Shown piece after piece: positions 18,251-27,925 of a stretch of 64,000 nucleotides of DNA (its first letter is position 1; the number at the start of each line of letters is the position of its first letter). The notes under the pieces are model-generated. The model was not told where the DNA came from. It did not search any database and saw nothing but the letters and a program-made list of their open reading frames with translations. This stretch comes from an uncultured Alistipes sp. (GTDB taxonomy: Bacteria > Bacteroidota > Bacteroidia > Bacteroidales > UBA932). The translations under genes were made by a program, and so were the position numbers. The DNA is taken from assembly GCA_900544175.1 (NCBI GenBank), contig UQUN01000003.1:1-64000 (forward strand), read 5' to 3'.

Positions 18251-18258
18251 CAAAAGTA
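18251..18258 (-). promoter_or_regulatory. -7 promoter element for the DUF4493/PCMD operon
   Basis: Minus strand TACTTTTG matches TAnnTTTG; predicted leader about 35 nt to the first lipoprotein gene. Confidence 0.5.
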
Positions 18259-18301
18259 GTATTTTTTTCTCCCATAGAACCATTCTTCCCGAAAAACTTC
18301 A

Positions 18302-18309
18302 TAAATTTG
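18302..18309 (+). promoter_or_regulatory. -7 promoter element for parE
   Basis: TAAATTTG matches TAnnTTTG; predicted leader about 25 nt. Divergent from the lipoprotein operon element. Confidence 0.5.
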
Positions 18310-18339
18310 CAAGATTCCTAAAAAGGGTATTTTCAGATA

Positions 18340-20187
18340 ATGAATGAAGAATTAAGAAATTACGATGAGAGTGCGATAAAGACCCTGGACTGGTACAACC
18401 ATATAAGGATCAGGCCCGGCATGTACATAGGAAGCACAGGAGACGGATCAATGCCGGATGACGGTCTTTATATACTCGTCAAAGAGGTTGTAGACAACTC
18501 TATAGACGAGTTCTCCTCCGGCTACGGGAAGGAGATTGACATCACAATAGAAGGGAAGCAGGTGACCGTTCGTGATTTCGGACGCGGAATACCCCTTGAG
18601 AAAGTCGTTGACGTATCAAGCAGGCTGATGACTGGAGGCAAGTTCAACAGCGGCGTGTTCAAGAAAAGCGTGGGTCTCAACGGTATCGGTATAAAAGCCG
18701 TGAACGCCACATCCGTATTTTTCAGAATCACATCGTTCCGGGACGGCACATTCCGGAGCGCCACATATTCTAAAGGTATCCTGGAACAGGACGAGAAGGG
18801 TGAAACCGACCAGAAAAACGGGACCATGGTAAGTTTCATTGCCGATGATGAGATCTTCCACAACTACTCCTACAATATGGAGTTCATCGAGACCATGATC
18901 CGCAATTACGCCTATCTCAACACAGGGCTGACCATAAAACTCAACGGCACACCGTACCATTCCGAGAACGGGCTTCTGGACTTAGTCAACGAGACCATGG
19001 TGAAAGAGCCCCTCTATCCGCCAATATACCTCAAAGGAAACGACATAGAATGCGTCATCACCCACGGTGACAATAACGGTGAGAACATAGCTTCGTTCGT
19101 AAACGGGCAGAACACATCCCAGGGCGGCACACACCTGTCCGCGTTCAGAGAAGCCATAGCGAAGACAGTCAAGGAGCATTTCAAGAAAGACCTCGATCCG
19201 GCAGACATACGCCAGTCCATCGTAGGAGCCATAAGCATCAAAGTGGACGAGCCGGGCTTCGGCAACCAGACCAAGACAAAACTCAGTTCGAAAGACGTCC
19301 GTCCCGGCCTGTCGATAAGGTCATTCATCGGAGACTTCGTGGAAGAAGAGCTGGACAATTACCTGCACAAGCATCCCGAGACAGCCGGAATCATGTTGAA
19401 AAAGATACAGGCATCGGAGAAAGAACGCAAGGCCATATCCGGCATCCAGAAGAATGTCAAGGAGAAGATCAAGAAAGCCAGCCTGTACAACAAAAAACTG
19501 CGCGACTGCAGGATACACTACAATGACTCACGCAGGCCGGAACTGGCCGAGCAGTCATCCATCTTCATCACAGAGGGCGACTCTGCAAGCGGCTCCATAA
19601 CCAAGATCCGCGATGTGAACACGCAGGCTGTGTTCAGTCTAAGGGGCAAGCCTCTGAACTGCGTCAAGAAAGGAGAGAAGGAAGTAAGGGAAAACGAGGA
19701 ACTGATGCTGCTCAAATCAGCCCTTAATGTAGATGAGGACATGGACAACCTCAGGTACAACAAGATCATTATCGCCACCGATGCTGATGTGGACGGCATG
19801 CATATCCGTCTTCTGATGGTCAGTTTCTTCCTGAAATACTACCCCGACCTGGTCCGCCAGGGGCATGTGTACATACTGCAGACACCTCTGTTCAGAGTCC
19901 GCAACAAGAAGCGCAGCATCTACTGCTACAATGAGGATGAGAAAAACACTGCAATAAAGGAAATAGGAGCCGGACACGAGATCACCAGGTTCAAGGGTCT
20001 CGGCGAGATATCCGCCGATGAGTTCAAGGAATTCATCGGAGAGAACATGAGGCTCGACCCGGTACGTCTGGACCAGGACGACAGCATATCCATGCTTCTG
20101 CAGTTCTACTTGGGGAACAACACTGTCGAGAGGCAGCTTTTCATACGCCAGAATCTGCGTTCAGACCTGATTCTGGAAATTGTCTGA
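18340..20187 (+). CDS. parE: DNA topoisomerase IV subunit B
   Basis: ATPase subunit of topoisomerase IV, which decatenates daughter chromosomes together with ParC. The 615-residue product has the GHKL ATP-binding site (KEVVDNSIDEF, Asn53), the RPGMYIGS segment, and the TOPRIM metal site EGDSASG (412-418) with DADVDG (481-486). Its length and the divergent N-terminus fit Bacteroidota ParE better than GyrB, which is longer. parC is not adjacent; two lipid-metabolism genes follow on the same strand, the first after 18 nt. Confidence 0.9.
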   Translation: MNEELRNYDESAIKTLDWYNHIRIRPGMYIGSTGDGSMPDDGLYILVKEVVDNSIDEFSSGYGKEIDITIEGKQVTVRDFGRGIPLEKVVDVSSRLMTGGKFNSGVFKKSVGLNGIGIKAVNATSVFFRITSFRDGTFRSATYSKGILEQDEKGETDQKNGTMVSFIADDEIFHNYSYNMEFIETMIRNYAYLNTGLTIKLNGTPYHSENGLLDLVNETMVKEPLYPPIYLKGNDIECVITHGDNNGENIASFVNGQNTSQGGTHLSAFREAIAKTVKEHFKKDLDPADIRQSIVGAISIKVDEPGFGNQTKTKLSSKDVRPGLSIRSFIGDFVEEELDNYLHKHPETAGIMLKKIQASEKERKAISGIQKNVKEKIKKASLYNKKLRDCRIHYNDSRRPELAEQSSIFITEGDSASGSITKIRDVNTQAVFSLRGKPLNCVKKGEKEVRENEELMLLKSALNVDEDMDNLRYNKIIIATDADVDGMHIRLLMVSFFLKYYPDLVRQGHVYILQTPLFRVRNKKRSIYCYNEDEKNTAIKEIGAGHEITRFKGLGEISADEFKEFIGENMRLDPVRLDQDDSISMLLQFYLGNNTVERQLFIRQNLRSDLILEIV

Positions 20188-20205
20188 CTTATTTTACTTT
20201 CCAGC

Positions 20206-20784
20206 ATGAGAATAATAAGGCCAAAGGTCGCAAAATTCATATTGAACGCCATGGGATGGAAAGGAATGGATGACGCCATCCCGGCTCCCAAATGCATAAT
20301 ACTCGGAGCCCCACACACATCCATATGGGATTTCGTAATCTCCTGGCTGTACTACCGGTCAGTCGGAGGCAATGCCAAGGTCATGATCAAGAAAGGGTTC
20401 TTCAAATGGCCGCTCGGACCGATCCTCAGACATCTCGGAGGCATACCCGTAGAACGCTCTGCCGGCGGCGGTGCCCATCTGGTACGTCAGATGATAGAGG
20501 AATTCGAAAAAGACGAGTTCTTTCAGCTCGCAATCGCCCCCGAAGGCACCCGCCGTCCAGTAAAACGGTGGAAAGGAGGCTTTCACCTTATCGCCAAGGC
20601 CACAGGTGTTCCTGTTTATCTCGGCTACTTCGACTGGGGAACAAAAACCGTCGGCGCAAAAGAGGAATTCCACATCACTGACGACGTGGATGCCGATATG
20701 AAAAGGATAAGACAGTGGTACAAGGACAAAGGTGTTGTAGGAAAATATCCTGAAAAATTCACTACCGGAGATGACTTGGACTGA
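20206..20784 (+). CDS. Lysophospholipid acyltransferase family protein (PlsC-like)
   Basis: A 192-residue short acyltransferase. The acyl-acceptor site is GAPHTSIWD (the HX4D motif, as HTSIWD), and the second block is APEGTRR. Members transfer acyl groups to lysophosphatidic acid or related lipids at the inner membrane. The short Bacteroidota form lacks long transmembrane segments. Its end overlaps the start of an acyl-CoA synthetase gene, which could supply activated fatty acid. Confidence 0.85.
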   Translation: MRIIRPKVAKFILNAMGWKGMDDAIPAPKCIILGAPHTSIWDFVISWLYYRSVGGNAKVMIKKGFFKWPLGPILRHLGGIPVERSAGGGAHLVRQMIEEFEKDEFFQLAIAPEGTRRPVKRWKGGFHLIAKATGVPVYLGYFDWGTKTVGAKEEFHITDDVDADMKRIRQWYKDKGVVGKYPEKFTTGDDLD

Positions 20785-22441
20785 TATGGAACAGATGCGA
20801 TCACTCCGTGCCTTGCTGGAACACTCCTGCAGCACTTTCAGCAGCCGTCCATTCCTGAGTTTCATAGACAAACCAGGCTACACATACGGGGAATTCCACC
20901 AGAAGACCAAAGAGGTGGCGGAACTGCTGTCTTTATACGGAATACACAGATACGATCTTGTAGGCCTGCTGTCACAGAACATGCCCAACTGGGGCGTGGC
21001 ATATTTCGCGACAGCGGCATTCGGGATGGTCACAGTACCTATGCTGCCGGACTTCTCGGAAAGCGAGATAAAGCACATTCTCAAGCACTCGGAATGCAAG
21101 GCTCTGTTCGTTTCCAGAAAACTGCTGCCGAAAGTTCTCGACAAGGCCAGGGACAGACTCAGCCTCATCATCTGCATAGATGACTTTTCCATAATAAAAG
21201 GCGAGCCGGCAAGTGAGAATAATGGACCTGCATCTGCGGAAGACATTCAGCCGGACGAACTGGCTGCCATAATATACACCTCCGGCACTACAGGAAGCTC
21301 CAAGGGAGTCATGCTTACCCACCGCAACCTGTGCGCCAATCTGTGGTCCACAGAGCACCTCCGGCCCAGTTTCGAATGGGACATCTGGCTTTCCCTGCTG
21401 CCTCTGTCGCACACTTTGGAATGCAGCATGTGCCTTCTGCTGCCCATGAACGCCGGTGCTTCCGTATACTACATAGAGAAGGCCCCGACCCCTACCGTTC
21501 TCATGAAAGCCCTCAAGACAGTAAGGCCGACGACCATCCTTTCAGTCCCTCTCATTATTGAGAAGATATACAAGACAGCCGTACTGCCCAAGCTCAGGAG
21601 CACCTGGCTGATGCGTACGGCATATTCCTTTCCTCCACTGAGAAAAATAATGAACAGAAAGGCCGGAAAGCAGCTGATGGACAAATTCGGAGGAAGGATA
21701 AGGTTCTTCGGCATAGGAGGCGCAAGACTTGATCCCAAAGTCGAGAAATTCCTTCTGGAAGCAAAGTTCCCATACGCCATAGGATACGGACTCACAGAGA
21801 CATCTCCGCTGATTGCCGGTGCGACCCCTGACATGGTGCGTCTCGGTTCCACTGGACCTGTCGTAAAAGGTGTTTCCATAAAGCTGGTCGACAAGAATCC
21901 CCGTACCGGTATCGGAGAGATCGCCGTAAAGGGGGATAACGTAACAAAAGGCTATTTCAAGAATCCTGATGCCACTGCCGCGGCATTCACGGAAGATGGC
22001 TGGTTTCTCACAAAAGACCTTGGATGGATAGACAAAGACGGCTGGCTGTACATAAAAGGACGCTCAAGTACAACCATCATAGGACCAAGCGGAGAAAACA
22101 TCTACCCTGAAGACGTAGAGAGTGTAATCAACAGCCACGATATGGTAAGCGAGTCCATAGTAACCAACAGGAAAGGCCGGCTGACAGCCCTCGTTCATTT
22201 TGACTCGGAGAAACTGAAATCGTTCCTCGAGTCAACCGACGGGATAAAGCGAAGCACTCACGAGAAACTCGAGCACCTCAAGAAAGAGATACTCGAGTAT
22301 GTCAACCAGAAAGTAAGCAAGTTTTCCCGCATCAGTGAGATCGACCCGCAGGACAAGGAGTTCGAGAAGACCGCCACACGCAAGATCAAGCGCTACCTGT
22401 ACGACGGTTCCAGGGACAAGAAAGAAAAAAGCAAGGGTTAG
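20771..22441 (+). CDS. Long-chain acyl-CoA synthetase (AMP-binding)
   Basis: A 556-residue adenylate-forming enzyme that activates fatty acids to acyl-CoA via acyl-AMP. The P-loop-like motif IIYTSGTTGSSKG is intact, as are GYGLTETSP and the hinge region around GWLYIKGRSS. The start at 20771 overlaps the acyltransferase by 14 nt; a second ATG at 20786, 2 nt past that stop, is equally plausible. Its stop codon shares bases with the stop of the convergent glycosyltransferase gene (4-nt overlap). Confidence 0.9.
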   Translation: MTWTDMEQMRSLRALLEHSCSTFSSRPFLSFIDKPGYTYGEFHQKTKEVAELLSLYGIHRYDLVGLLSQNMPNWGVAYFATAAFGMVTVPMLPDFSESEIKHILKHSECKALFVSRKLLPKVLDKARDRLSLIICIDDFSIIKGEPASENNGPASAEDIQPDELAAIIYTSGTTGSSKGVMLTHRNLCANLWSTEHLRPSFEWDIWLSLLPLSHTLECSMCLLLPMNAGASVYYIEKAPTPTVLMKALKTVRPTTILSVPLIIEKIYKTAVLPKLRSTWLMRTAYSFPPLRKIMNRKAGKQLMDKFGGRIRFFGIGGARLDPKVEKFLLEAKFPYAIGYGLTETSPLIAGATPDMVRLGSTGPVVKGVSIKLVDKNPRTGIGEIAVKGDNVTKGYFKNPDATAAAFTEDGWFLTKDLGWIDKDGWLYIKGRSSTTIIGPSGENIYPEDVESVINSHDMVSESIVTNRKGRLTALVHFDSEKLKSFLESTDGIKRSTHEKLEHLKKEILEYVNQKVSKFSRISEIDPQDKEFEKTATRKIKRYLYDGSRDKKEKSKG

Positions 22442-23418
22442 ACACCAGGCAGGACGCTCCTGACCTTATCCATAACCATATCCACAGTCACCGCATTCAT
22501 GCAGGCATAGTCCCCGCGAAGACATCCGCCGCTTCCGTTTGTCGAGCACGGCCTGCACGGCATACTGCACTGCACAGCCCAGTCCGGATCCTGACACCAC
22601 CCGTAAAAACCGGCATACGGATGTGTGGCCCCCCAGACTGATACTACGGGGACACCGGCCCAGGAAGCGAAATGCATATTGGCAGAATCCATGCTCACCA
22701 TCAAATCCAAAGACCTGATGAGCTCCAGTTCATCAGCAAAAGACATAGTCCCGGCCACATTGACCACCCCCTGTATTTCCCCGGCCCAGCCATCGAGAAA
22801 CTGCCTGTCGGACGCCCCGCCGAAAAGATATATTCTGCAACGGCCTCCCGAAGACAGCCTGCGCACCATCTCCTCCATTCTTTGCAGAGGCCATATCTTG
22901 CCCTTGTAGTTGGCAAAAGGAGCTACACCTATCCTGTACGTCTCCTTTTGCTCCGCAGCGTGAAGCACAGGCAGTTCCCTTACTCCTCCGGCCAACCCGC
23001 ACTTGTCGAGCATTCTGTCGTAAACCCGCCACCACGGGATCATCGGCTCAAGTACCTTGTGCTCATACCTCGTAAGACGTCTTCTGCTGCGGCGGTACTT
23101 GTGAAGGTACACCACTTTCCTGCCGGTCATGAAAAACAGTATCCTCAGACATATCGTACGGAGATTGTTGTGACCGTCCACTACATGAGTAGGCCTAAGC
23201 CGGTTCAGGTCACGGAAAATCCTCCATATCCCGAGACTCTTGTCCATAGGCACAGCGCGCACGTTAGACGCTCCCGAGAAAAGCGGCATAAGCATCGGAT
23301 GCGTCAGTATGGTAAACTGACAGTCCGGATTGAGGGCCGCTCTCCGCATAAGCACAGAACTCATCGTCGCGACATCACCCAATGCCGCGAAACGCAGGAC
23401 AAGCACGTGTCTGCCCAT
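22438..23418 (-). CDS. Glycosyltransferase family 9 (heptosyltransferase-like)
   Basis: A 326-residue GT9 protein; relatives add heptose or other sugars to the lipopolysaccharide core at the inner membrane's cytoplasmic face. Typical features are the N-terminal VLRFAALGDVATMSSVL, the central PLQRMEEMVRRL, and the C-terminal nucleotide-sugar segment SMDSANMHFASWAGVPVVSVWG. It follows the DUF4254 gene after 2 nt and ends a nine-gene operon. Confidence 0.88.
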   Translation of the reverse strand: MGRHVLVLRFAALGDVATMSSVLMRRAALNPDCQFTILTHPMLMPLFSGASNVRAVPMDKSLGIWRIFRDLNRLRPTHVVDGHNNLRTICLRILFFMTGRKVVYLHKYRRSRRRLTRYEHKVLEPMIPWWRVYDRMLDKCGLAGGVRELPVLHAAEQKETYRIGVAPFANYKGKIWPLQRMEEMVRRLSSGGRCRIYLFGGASDRQFLDGWAGEIQGVVNVAGTMSFADELELIRSLDLMVSMDSANMHFASWAGVPVVSVWGATHPYAGFYGWCQDPDWAVQCSMPCRPCSTNGSGGCLRGDYACMNAVTVDMVMDKVRSVLPGV

Positions 23419-23420
23419 AT

Positions 23421-24038
23421 TTACTTCCGGGTCTGGTACAGTACCGGATTGAGGGCCGGATCGTTATACATCTTGACCTGACGGTACAGCTTCATGTACT
23501 TGCGCCCTGACTCTATGTCTCTGAGCAACTCGTCTATGGCTGTGGACAAGTCCGAAAGCTGCCGTTCCAGTATATCCAGTCTCGCGGCACATTTCTCCCT
23601 ATGTTCCGCAGTCGCGTCCTGACGGTTGACCTCCACGTTCATGTGGTAGATCTTGAGTGCCAGAATCGAGAGGCGGTCAACAGCCCAGGCCGGTGTCTCC
23701 GTATTGATGGAAGCTCCCGGCAAGGCCGGTATATCCTTGTACCGCATATAAAAGACATCATCAATACGTTCCACCAGATCTGTCCTGTCCTGATTGGACT
23801 TGTCTATCCTGCGCTTGAGAGCCAGGGCAGCCACCGGATCTATGGCAGGATCACGGATAATATCCTCAAGATGCCACTGTACCGTATCAATCCAGTTCTT
23901 TCTGTACAGCAGGCTGTCAAGTGTTCCTTCCTCATACTTGTTATGGAAAGGAGCATCTACGTCATCCGTAAGGTGCCAGGACTCTATCTGATCGTTGAAA
24001 AGATCGTAGCAATGTTTACTGAAACTAATGTCTGTCAT
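23421..24038 (-). CDS. DUF4254 domain protein
   Basis: A 205-residue soluble, mostly alpha-helical protein of the DUF4254 family, recognised by its length, helical charged composition and its position immediately before a GT9 gene, a pairing common in Bacteroidota. No signal peptide or catalytic motif is visible. A link with lipopolysaccharide assembly is suggested only by neighbourhood. Confidence 0.75.
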   Translation of the reverse strand: MTDISFSKHCYDLFNDQIESWHLTDDVDAPFHNKYEEGTLDSLLYRKNWIDTVQWHLEDIIRDPAIDPVAALALKRRIDKSNQDRTDLVERIDDVFYMRYKDIPALPGASINTETPAWAVDRLSILALKIYHMNVEVNRQDATAEHREKCAARLDILERQLSDLSTAIDELLRDIESGRKYMKLYRQVKMYNDPALNPVLYQTRK

Positions 24039-24046
24039 ATCGTATA

Positions 24047-24886
24047 TTATTTAAAGTCAATATCAAAGCGACCTACATACTCTCCCTGTGCCCCGCACTG
24101 GACAATAACCACATCCCTTCCATTACGGTTGGGATACGTCTTTGCTGACTTCAGGAACGTGTGGCTATGGCCGCCTATGATTATATCTATATCTGTGGAA
24201 GCCTTGGCCAAGGCGATATCCGATACCTGATTGGGATATCCGGAATACCCGACGTGCGTAAGGGCTATCACCAAATCACATTTTTCCACATTTTTCAGAT
24301 AACCGGCCCACTTGTCAGCGACTGCAAATGCATCCATATAGACCACACCCTTCAGGTTCTGTCTCGATACTAGATTCCTCAGATTGAGAGTAAGACCGAA
24401 AATACCTATCTTCTTTCCAGCCTTATGCACGATGACGTAAGGCTTCACATAAGGTTCAAGAGGTGTCCCTGTAAAATCAAAGTTGGCGCACACAGTCTGG
24501 AATTCTGCACCGGACAGACGACGCGCCAGTTCATCTACACCGTTGTCATACTCATGGTTGCCTATTGCGACCACATCATATCCCAGACCGTTCATTATCT
24601 CCATCTCAAGATCGCCATGGAAGACAGTGAAATACGGTGTTCCCTGATTGTAGTCCCCGGCATCCAGCAGAAGGACGTGATCCCTGCCGTACCGGGAAAT
24701 GACCTGATGGAAATACTCCGCACGACGATGCACCCCACCGGACCCGGCACCCCTGCCCGTCCTTATCTCCTCTATCTGCGAATGCGTGTCATTGGTATGC
24801 AGGATCACCAAATCCTGGGCGTGCAGCATGCCGGCTGACACCATCAGAACCGCCGCTGCGGAGAATATAAAACTGCATGGCTTCAT
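24047..24886 (-). CDS. Periplasmic metallophosphatase (5'-nucleotidase N-terminal type)
   Basis: A 279-residue exported protein with a signal peptide ending near MLHAQ. It carries the calcineurin-like metal motifs of UshA-type 5'-nucleotidases: ILHTNDTHSQ, LLDAGDYNQGTPYF, AIGNHEYDNG and GGHSHTF. Substrate binding in fused enzymes comes from a C-terminal domain absent here; that domain is encoded by the gene just upstream (3-nt gap). The pair probably acts together on nucleotides or related phosphoesters in the periplasm. Confidence 0.88.
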   Translation of the reverse strand: MKPCSFIFSAAAVLMVSAGMLHAQDLVILHTNDTHSQIEEIRTGRGAGSGGVHRRAEYFHQVISRYGRDHVLLLDAGDYNQGTPYFTVFHGDLEMEIMNGLGYDVVAIGNHEYDNGVDELARRLSGAEFQTVCANFDFTGTPLEPYVKPYVIVHKAGKKIGIFGLTLNLRNLVSRQNLKGVVYMDAFAVADKWAGYLKNVEKCDLVIALTHVGYSGYPNQVSDIALAKASTDIDIIIGGHSHTFLKSAKTYPNRNGRDVVIVQCGAQGEYVGRFDIDFK

Positions 24887-24889
24887 GTG

Positions 24890-25639
24890 TCAGTCCTCCT
24901 TTACCGTTATTCTTCCGTCTCCTCTATCGTCCAGAACTACCCCTGACTCCGACAGATCCTCCAAATACTTGACAGCCGCATCCCTCATGATCACTCCTGT
25001 CCGATTGACGGAGACAGCATCCTCGCCGATCGCGAAACGGTCACCCCCATCCAACAGGAAATCTATAGTCACTACATTGTACAAAGCGTCATCTTCCAAA
25101 GGAGCTCCGCCGACAAGGCAGCTGGACATCTCCCCGTCCTCCACCACAATCCGGACACCGCCCAATGCCTCGAATTTATCCCTGGAGACAAATCCGTCCA
25201 GAATCCTACGGATATCACTGCCTTTCAGCACGGCTACAACCACATAGTTGTCGAACGGGAAAGTAGAATAGATATCGTAAACCCTGACAGCGCCCTTTGG
25301 AAAACTGTTCCGTATGCCGCCGAGATTTGTCAGAGACATCACGGGATAGGAATTGTCGATAAAAGGACGTGCCGCAGAAATCAGCATGTCGGCCGCGATA
25401 TCGGCCAGTGCGCTCTCTGGCTGTCCCTTACCTATTTCCTCCTTCGAGTATATCACGACTTTCATAAGAGGAGCCATCTCTTCCTGACGGGCCGCTACAG
25501 CACTGTCCACACCGTACAGAACGGAACTCTCATACACAGAGTCCATCCTTACACGCTGCCACTTGTACTCAAAACTCTGAGCACACAGCAGCTGCGCAGC
25601 CGAAAGAACGATGAGCAGAACGGAATATCTTCGCAACAT
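24890..25639 (-). CDS. 5'-nucleotidase C-terminal domain protein
   Basis: A 249-residue secreted protein (signal peptide ending near LLCAQ) made only of the 5'-nucleotidase C-terminal domain, which normally binds the nucleoside. Recognisable are SLTNLGGIRNSFPKG, the PFDNYVVV block and LKGSDIRRILDG. The metal-binding half is the next gene downstream, so the enzyme is split with the halves in reverse order relative to the fused form. Confidence 0.88.
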   Translation of the reverse strand: MLRRYSVLLIVLSAAQLLCAQSFEYKWQRVRMDSVYESSVLYGVDSAVAARQEEMAPLMKVVIYSKEEIGKGQPESALADIAADMLISAARPFIDNSYPVMSLTNLGGIRNSFPKGAVRVYDIYSTFPFDNYVVVAVLKGSDIRRILDGFVSRDKFEALGGVRIVVEDGEMSSCLVGGAPLEDDALYNVVTIDFLLDGGDRFAIGEDAVSVNRTGVIMRDAAVKYLEDLSESGVVLDDRGDGRITVKED

Positions 25640-25641
25640 CT

Positions 25642-26994
25642 CTAATACTTAAGCCATTTCCATATATCCTTCCAGGAGTACTTGGTCCCGTGCATGAGTA
25701 TTCCTATCCGGTAGACCTTGCCGGAGAAGAACACTGCGACAAGGAATGTCACCAGCAGCAGCCCGATGGACAGCAGCAGCTCCCAGGTCTGTACGCAGCC
25801 CTCGAAGGGCACGCGGGCCAGCATAACCATCGGAGAGGTGAAGGGAATCATGGAGCCCCAGAAGGCCAGCTGCCCGTCAGGATTCTGGAAAGTCTGGAGC
25901 ATGAGCAGCAGGCCGAGGATAAGGGGAATGGTCACGGGCAGGACGAGCTGCTGGGTGTCGGCCTCATTGTCCACAGCCGAGCCTATGGCCGCAAAGAGGG
26001 AGGCGTAGAGCAGGTATCCGAGGACAAAATAAATCAGGAAACAGCCGATGATGAGACCGAAGTTGACTTCCTTGAGGGCCGTAAAGACCTGTGCGACCTC
26101 GCTGTCGGAGGCCGAGGCTATCTGGGCCATCTGCTCGGAGTCCATGCCGGCCATCTGGGTCATTTGTTCCATGGCCTCGGGGTCGCTCATCAGCTCAGGT
26201 CCCATAGCAAGCTGGAAGCCGAACACGATGGCCAGAGTCAGGATCACCCAGATGAAGAACTGGGTGAGGGCCACGCTGGCCACGCCCAGAATCTTGCCTA
26301 TCATCAGGTCGAAAGGCTTGACGGAAGAGACGATGACCTCCACTATCTTGTTGGATTTCTCGTTGATGACACTGGACATCACCATATTGCCGAACATGGT
26401 CACGAACATGTAGATGACGAAGCCCATGATGAAGGAGATGGCCATGCTGATGCCGAGTATGGACTCCCGCTCCTGTCCGTCCTCGCTGACGATATAGGTG
26501 TTCAGCTCCACTTCATGATTGAGGTCGGCCTGTATCCGGTCGAAGTTCTCTATGTTGTACTGCTGGAGCTTGTAACGCTCGATGATATCGTTGACATCGG
26601 CCTTTATCGCATCGCTCACCTTGGCGTTGATCTGCTTGGCGGCGTAGGCATCCACTGTCACGTTGTTGGCGGTATCCAGGGGCGAGACGTACATCGCCGC
26701 ATACACTCCCAGACTGTCGAGATGGTTCTTGACGAAGTCCATATCGCCGCTTTCCGAGATAATGTACTCAATCTCCGCCCCGCTCTCGAGCGACTGGGCC
26801 ACAATACCCGATGCGTCGACCACCATCACCTTGCTGACATCCTTGTCCAGGTCGGCCATCATGATAAGAGAGGGCACGATCATCAGAGCAGCGAAGAGAA
26901 TCGGCGTGACGATAGTAGTGATGATAAATGATTTCTTCTTGACGCGGATGGAGAATTCACGTCCCAGTACGAGTTTTATCTTCTTGAAGTCCAT
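25642..26994 (-). CDS. ABC transporter permease (NatB/ABC-2 type)
   Basis: A 450-residue inner-membrane permease: one N-terminal transmembrane helix (about 22-45), a long extracytoplasmic domain (about 46-180), then five or six helices to the C-terminus. This is the NatB-like ABC-2 layout used for export of sodium, peptides or drugs. The ATPase gene lies 1 nt upstream. Substrate unknown. Confidence 0.85.
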   Translation of the reverse strand: MDFKKIKLVLGREFSIRVKKKSFIITTIVTPILFAALMIVPSLIMMADLDKDVSKVMVVDASGIVAQSLESGAEIEYIISESGDMDFVKNHLDSLGVYAAMYVSPLDTANNVTVDAYAAKQINAKVSDAIKADVNDIIERYKLQQYNIENFDRIQADLNHEVELNTYIVSEDGQERESILGISMAISFIMGFVIYMFVTMFGNMVMSSVINEKSNKIVEVIVSSVKPFDLMIGKILGVASVALTQFFIWVILTLAIVFGFQLAMGPELMSDPEAMEQMTQMAGMDSEQMAQIASASDSEVAQVFTALKEVNFGLIIGCFLIYFVLGYLLYASLFAAIGSAVDNEADTQQLVLPVTIPLILGLLLMLQTFQNPDGQLAFWGSMIPFTSPMVMLARVPFEGCVQTWELLLSIGLLLVTFLVAVFFSGKVYRIGILMHGTKYSWKDIWKWLKY

Positions 26995-26995
26995 A

Positions 26996-27919
26996 TTACT
27001 TGTCCTCCCCTTTTACCAGTTGGATGAAAATATCGTTCATGCTCGGTATCAGCTCGCGGTAAGACACCACGTCGATACCGCTTGCCGCCAGTTCCGAAAG
27101 TATCCGGCCGGAAGGCGTGCCCTTGGCCACGTCGTAGACGGCTCTGCGGATATCCTTGTGCTCCACGTCGAAGGCCAGAGTCAGAATCTCCGAGCCGGCC
27201 ATATCTACCGACGCATCGCCTGGACGGTAAAGCACCTCCACCTGGTTCTTGCCGTGCTCGCGGCGGATCTGCTCCACACCGCCGGTGACCACAAGGTTGG
27301 ACTTGTTGATCAGGGCTATATTGTCGCACAGCTCCTCCACCGAGGCCATGTTGTGTGTCGAGAGGATGACGGTCGTTCCTTCATCCCTCATGCGCAGTAT
27401 CTCGTCGCGGATGAGCTGGGCATTCACGGGGTCGAAGCCGGAGAACGGCTCGTCGAGAATCAGCAGTTCCGGCCTGTGCAGCACGGTGGTGATGAACTGT
27501 ACCTTCTGGGCCATACCCTTGGACAGTTCCTCCACCTTCTTGTTCCACCAGCCCTCGATACCGAACTTCACGAACCACTTCTTCAGTTCGGTCATGGCCT
27601 GCTGACGGCTGAGTCCCTTGAGGCGTGCCAGATAGAGAGCCTGCTCCCCTACCTTCATCTTCTTGTACAGTCCCCTTTCCTCGGGCAGGTAGCCGATACG
27701 GTAGACATCGTCCGGAACGACAGGATTGCCGTTGAAGAGGACGATTCCGGAGTTGGGCACCGTAATCTGATTCATAATGCGGATGAGAGTGGTCTTGCCC
27801 GCGCCGTTGGGGCCCAGCAGACCGAAGATAGTCCCCTTGGGGACCTCTATGGAGACATGGTTCAGAGCGGTGTAGTTACCGAATGTCTTTACTATGTCCC
27901 TACAGGTGATAGTGTTCAT
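26996..27919 (-). CDS. ABC transporter ATP-binding protein (NatA type)
   Basis: A 307-residue ATPase with Walker A GPNGAGKTT (36-44), signature LSKGMAQK, Walker B LLILDEPFSGFDP and a switch His in LSTHNM. The ~80-residue C-terminal extension is usual for NatA-like proteins. It pairs with the permease 1 nt downstream; the start lies 6 nt after the thioesterase gene. Confidence 0.9.
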   Translation of the reverse strand: MNTITCRDIVKTFGNYTALNHVSIEVPKGTIFGLLGPNGAGKTTLIRIMNQITVPNSGIVLFNGNPVVPDDVYRIGYLPEERGLYKKMKVGEQALYLARLKGLSRQQAMTELKKWFVKFGIEGWWNKKVEELSKGMAQKVQFITTVLHRPELLILDEPFSGFDPVNAQLIRDEILRMRDEGTTVILSTHNMASVEELCDNIALINKSNLVVTGGVEQIRREHGKNQVEVLYRPGDASVDMAGSEILTLAFDVEHKDIRRAVYDVAKGTPSGRILSELAASGIDVVSYRELIPSMNDIFIQLVKGEDK

Positions 27920-27925
27920 GTACTG

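Noticed and set aside
20206..22441. parE, acyltransferase and acyl-CoA synthetase as a functional operon with topoisomerase
   Set aside because: Spacing supports cotranscription, but there is no functional link beyond lipid metabolism for the last two genes.
25690..26931. 413-codon open frame on the plus strand
   Set aside because: It is antisense to the ABC permease, is His/Gln/Asp-rich with no fold pattern, and arises from the permease's codon bias.
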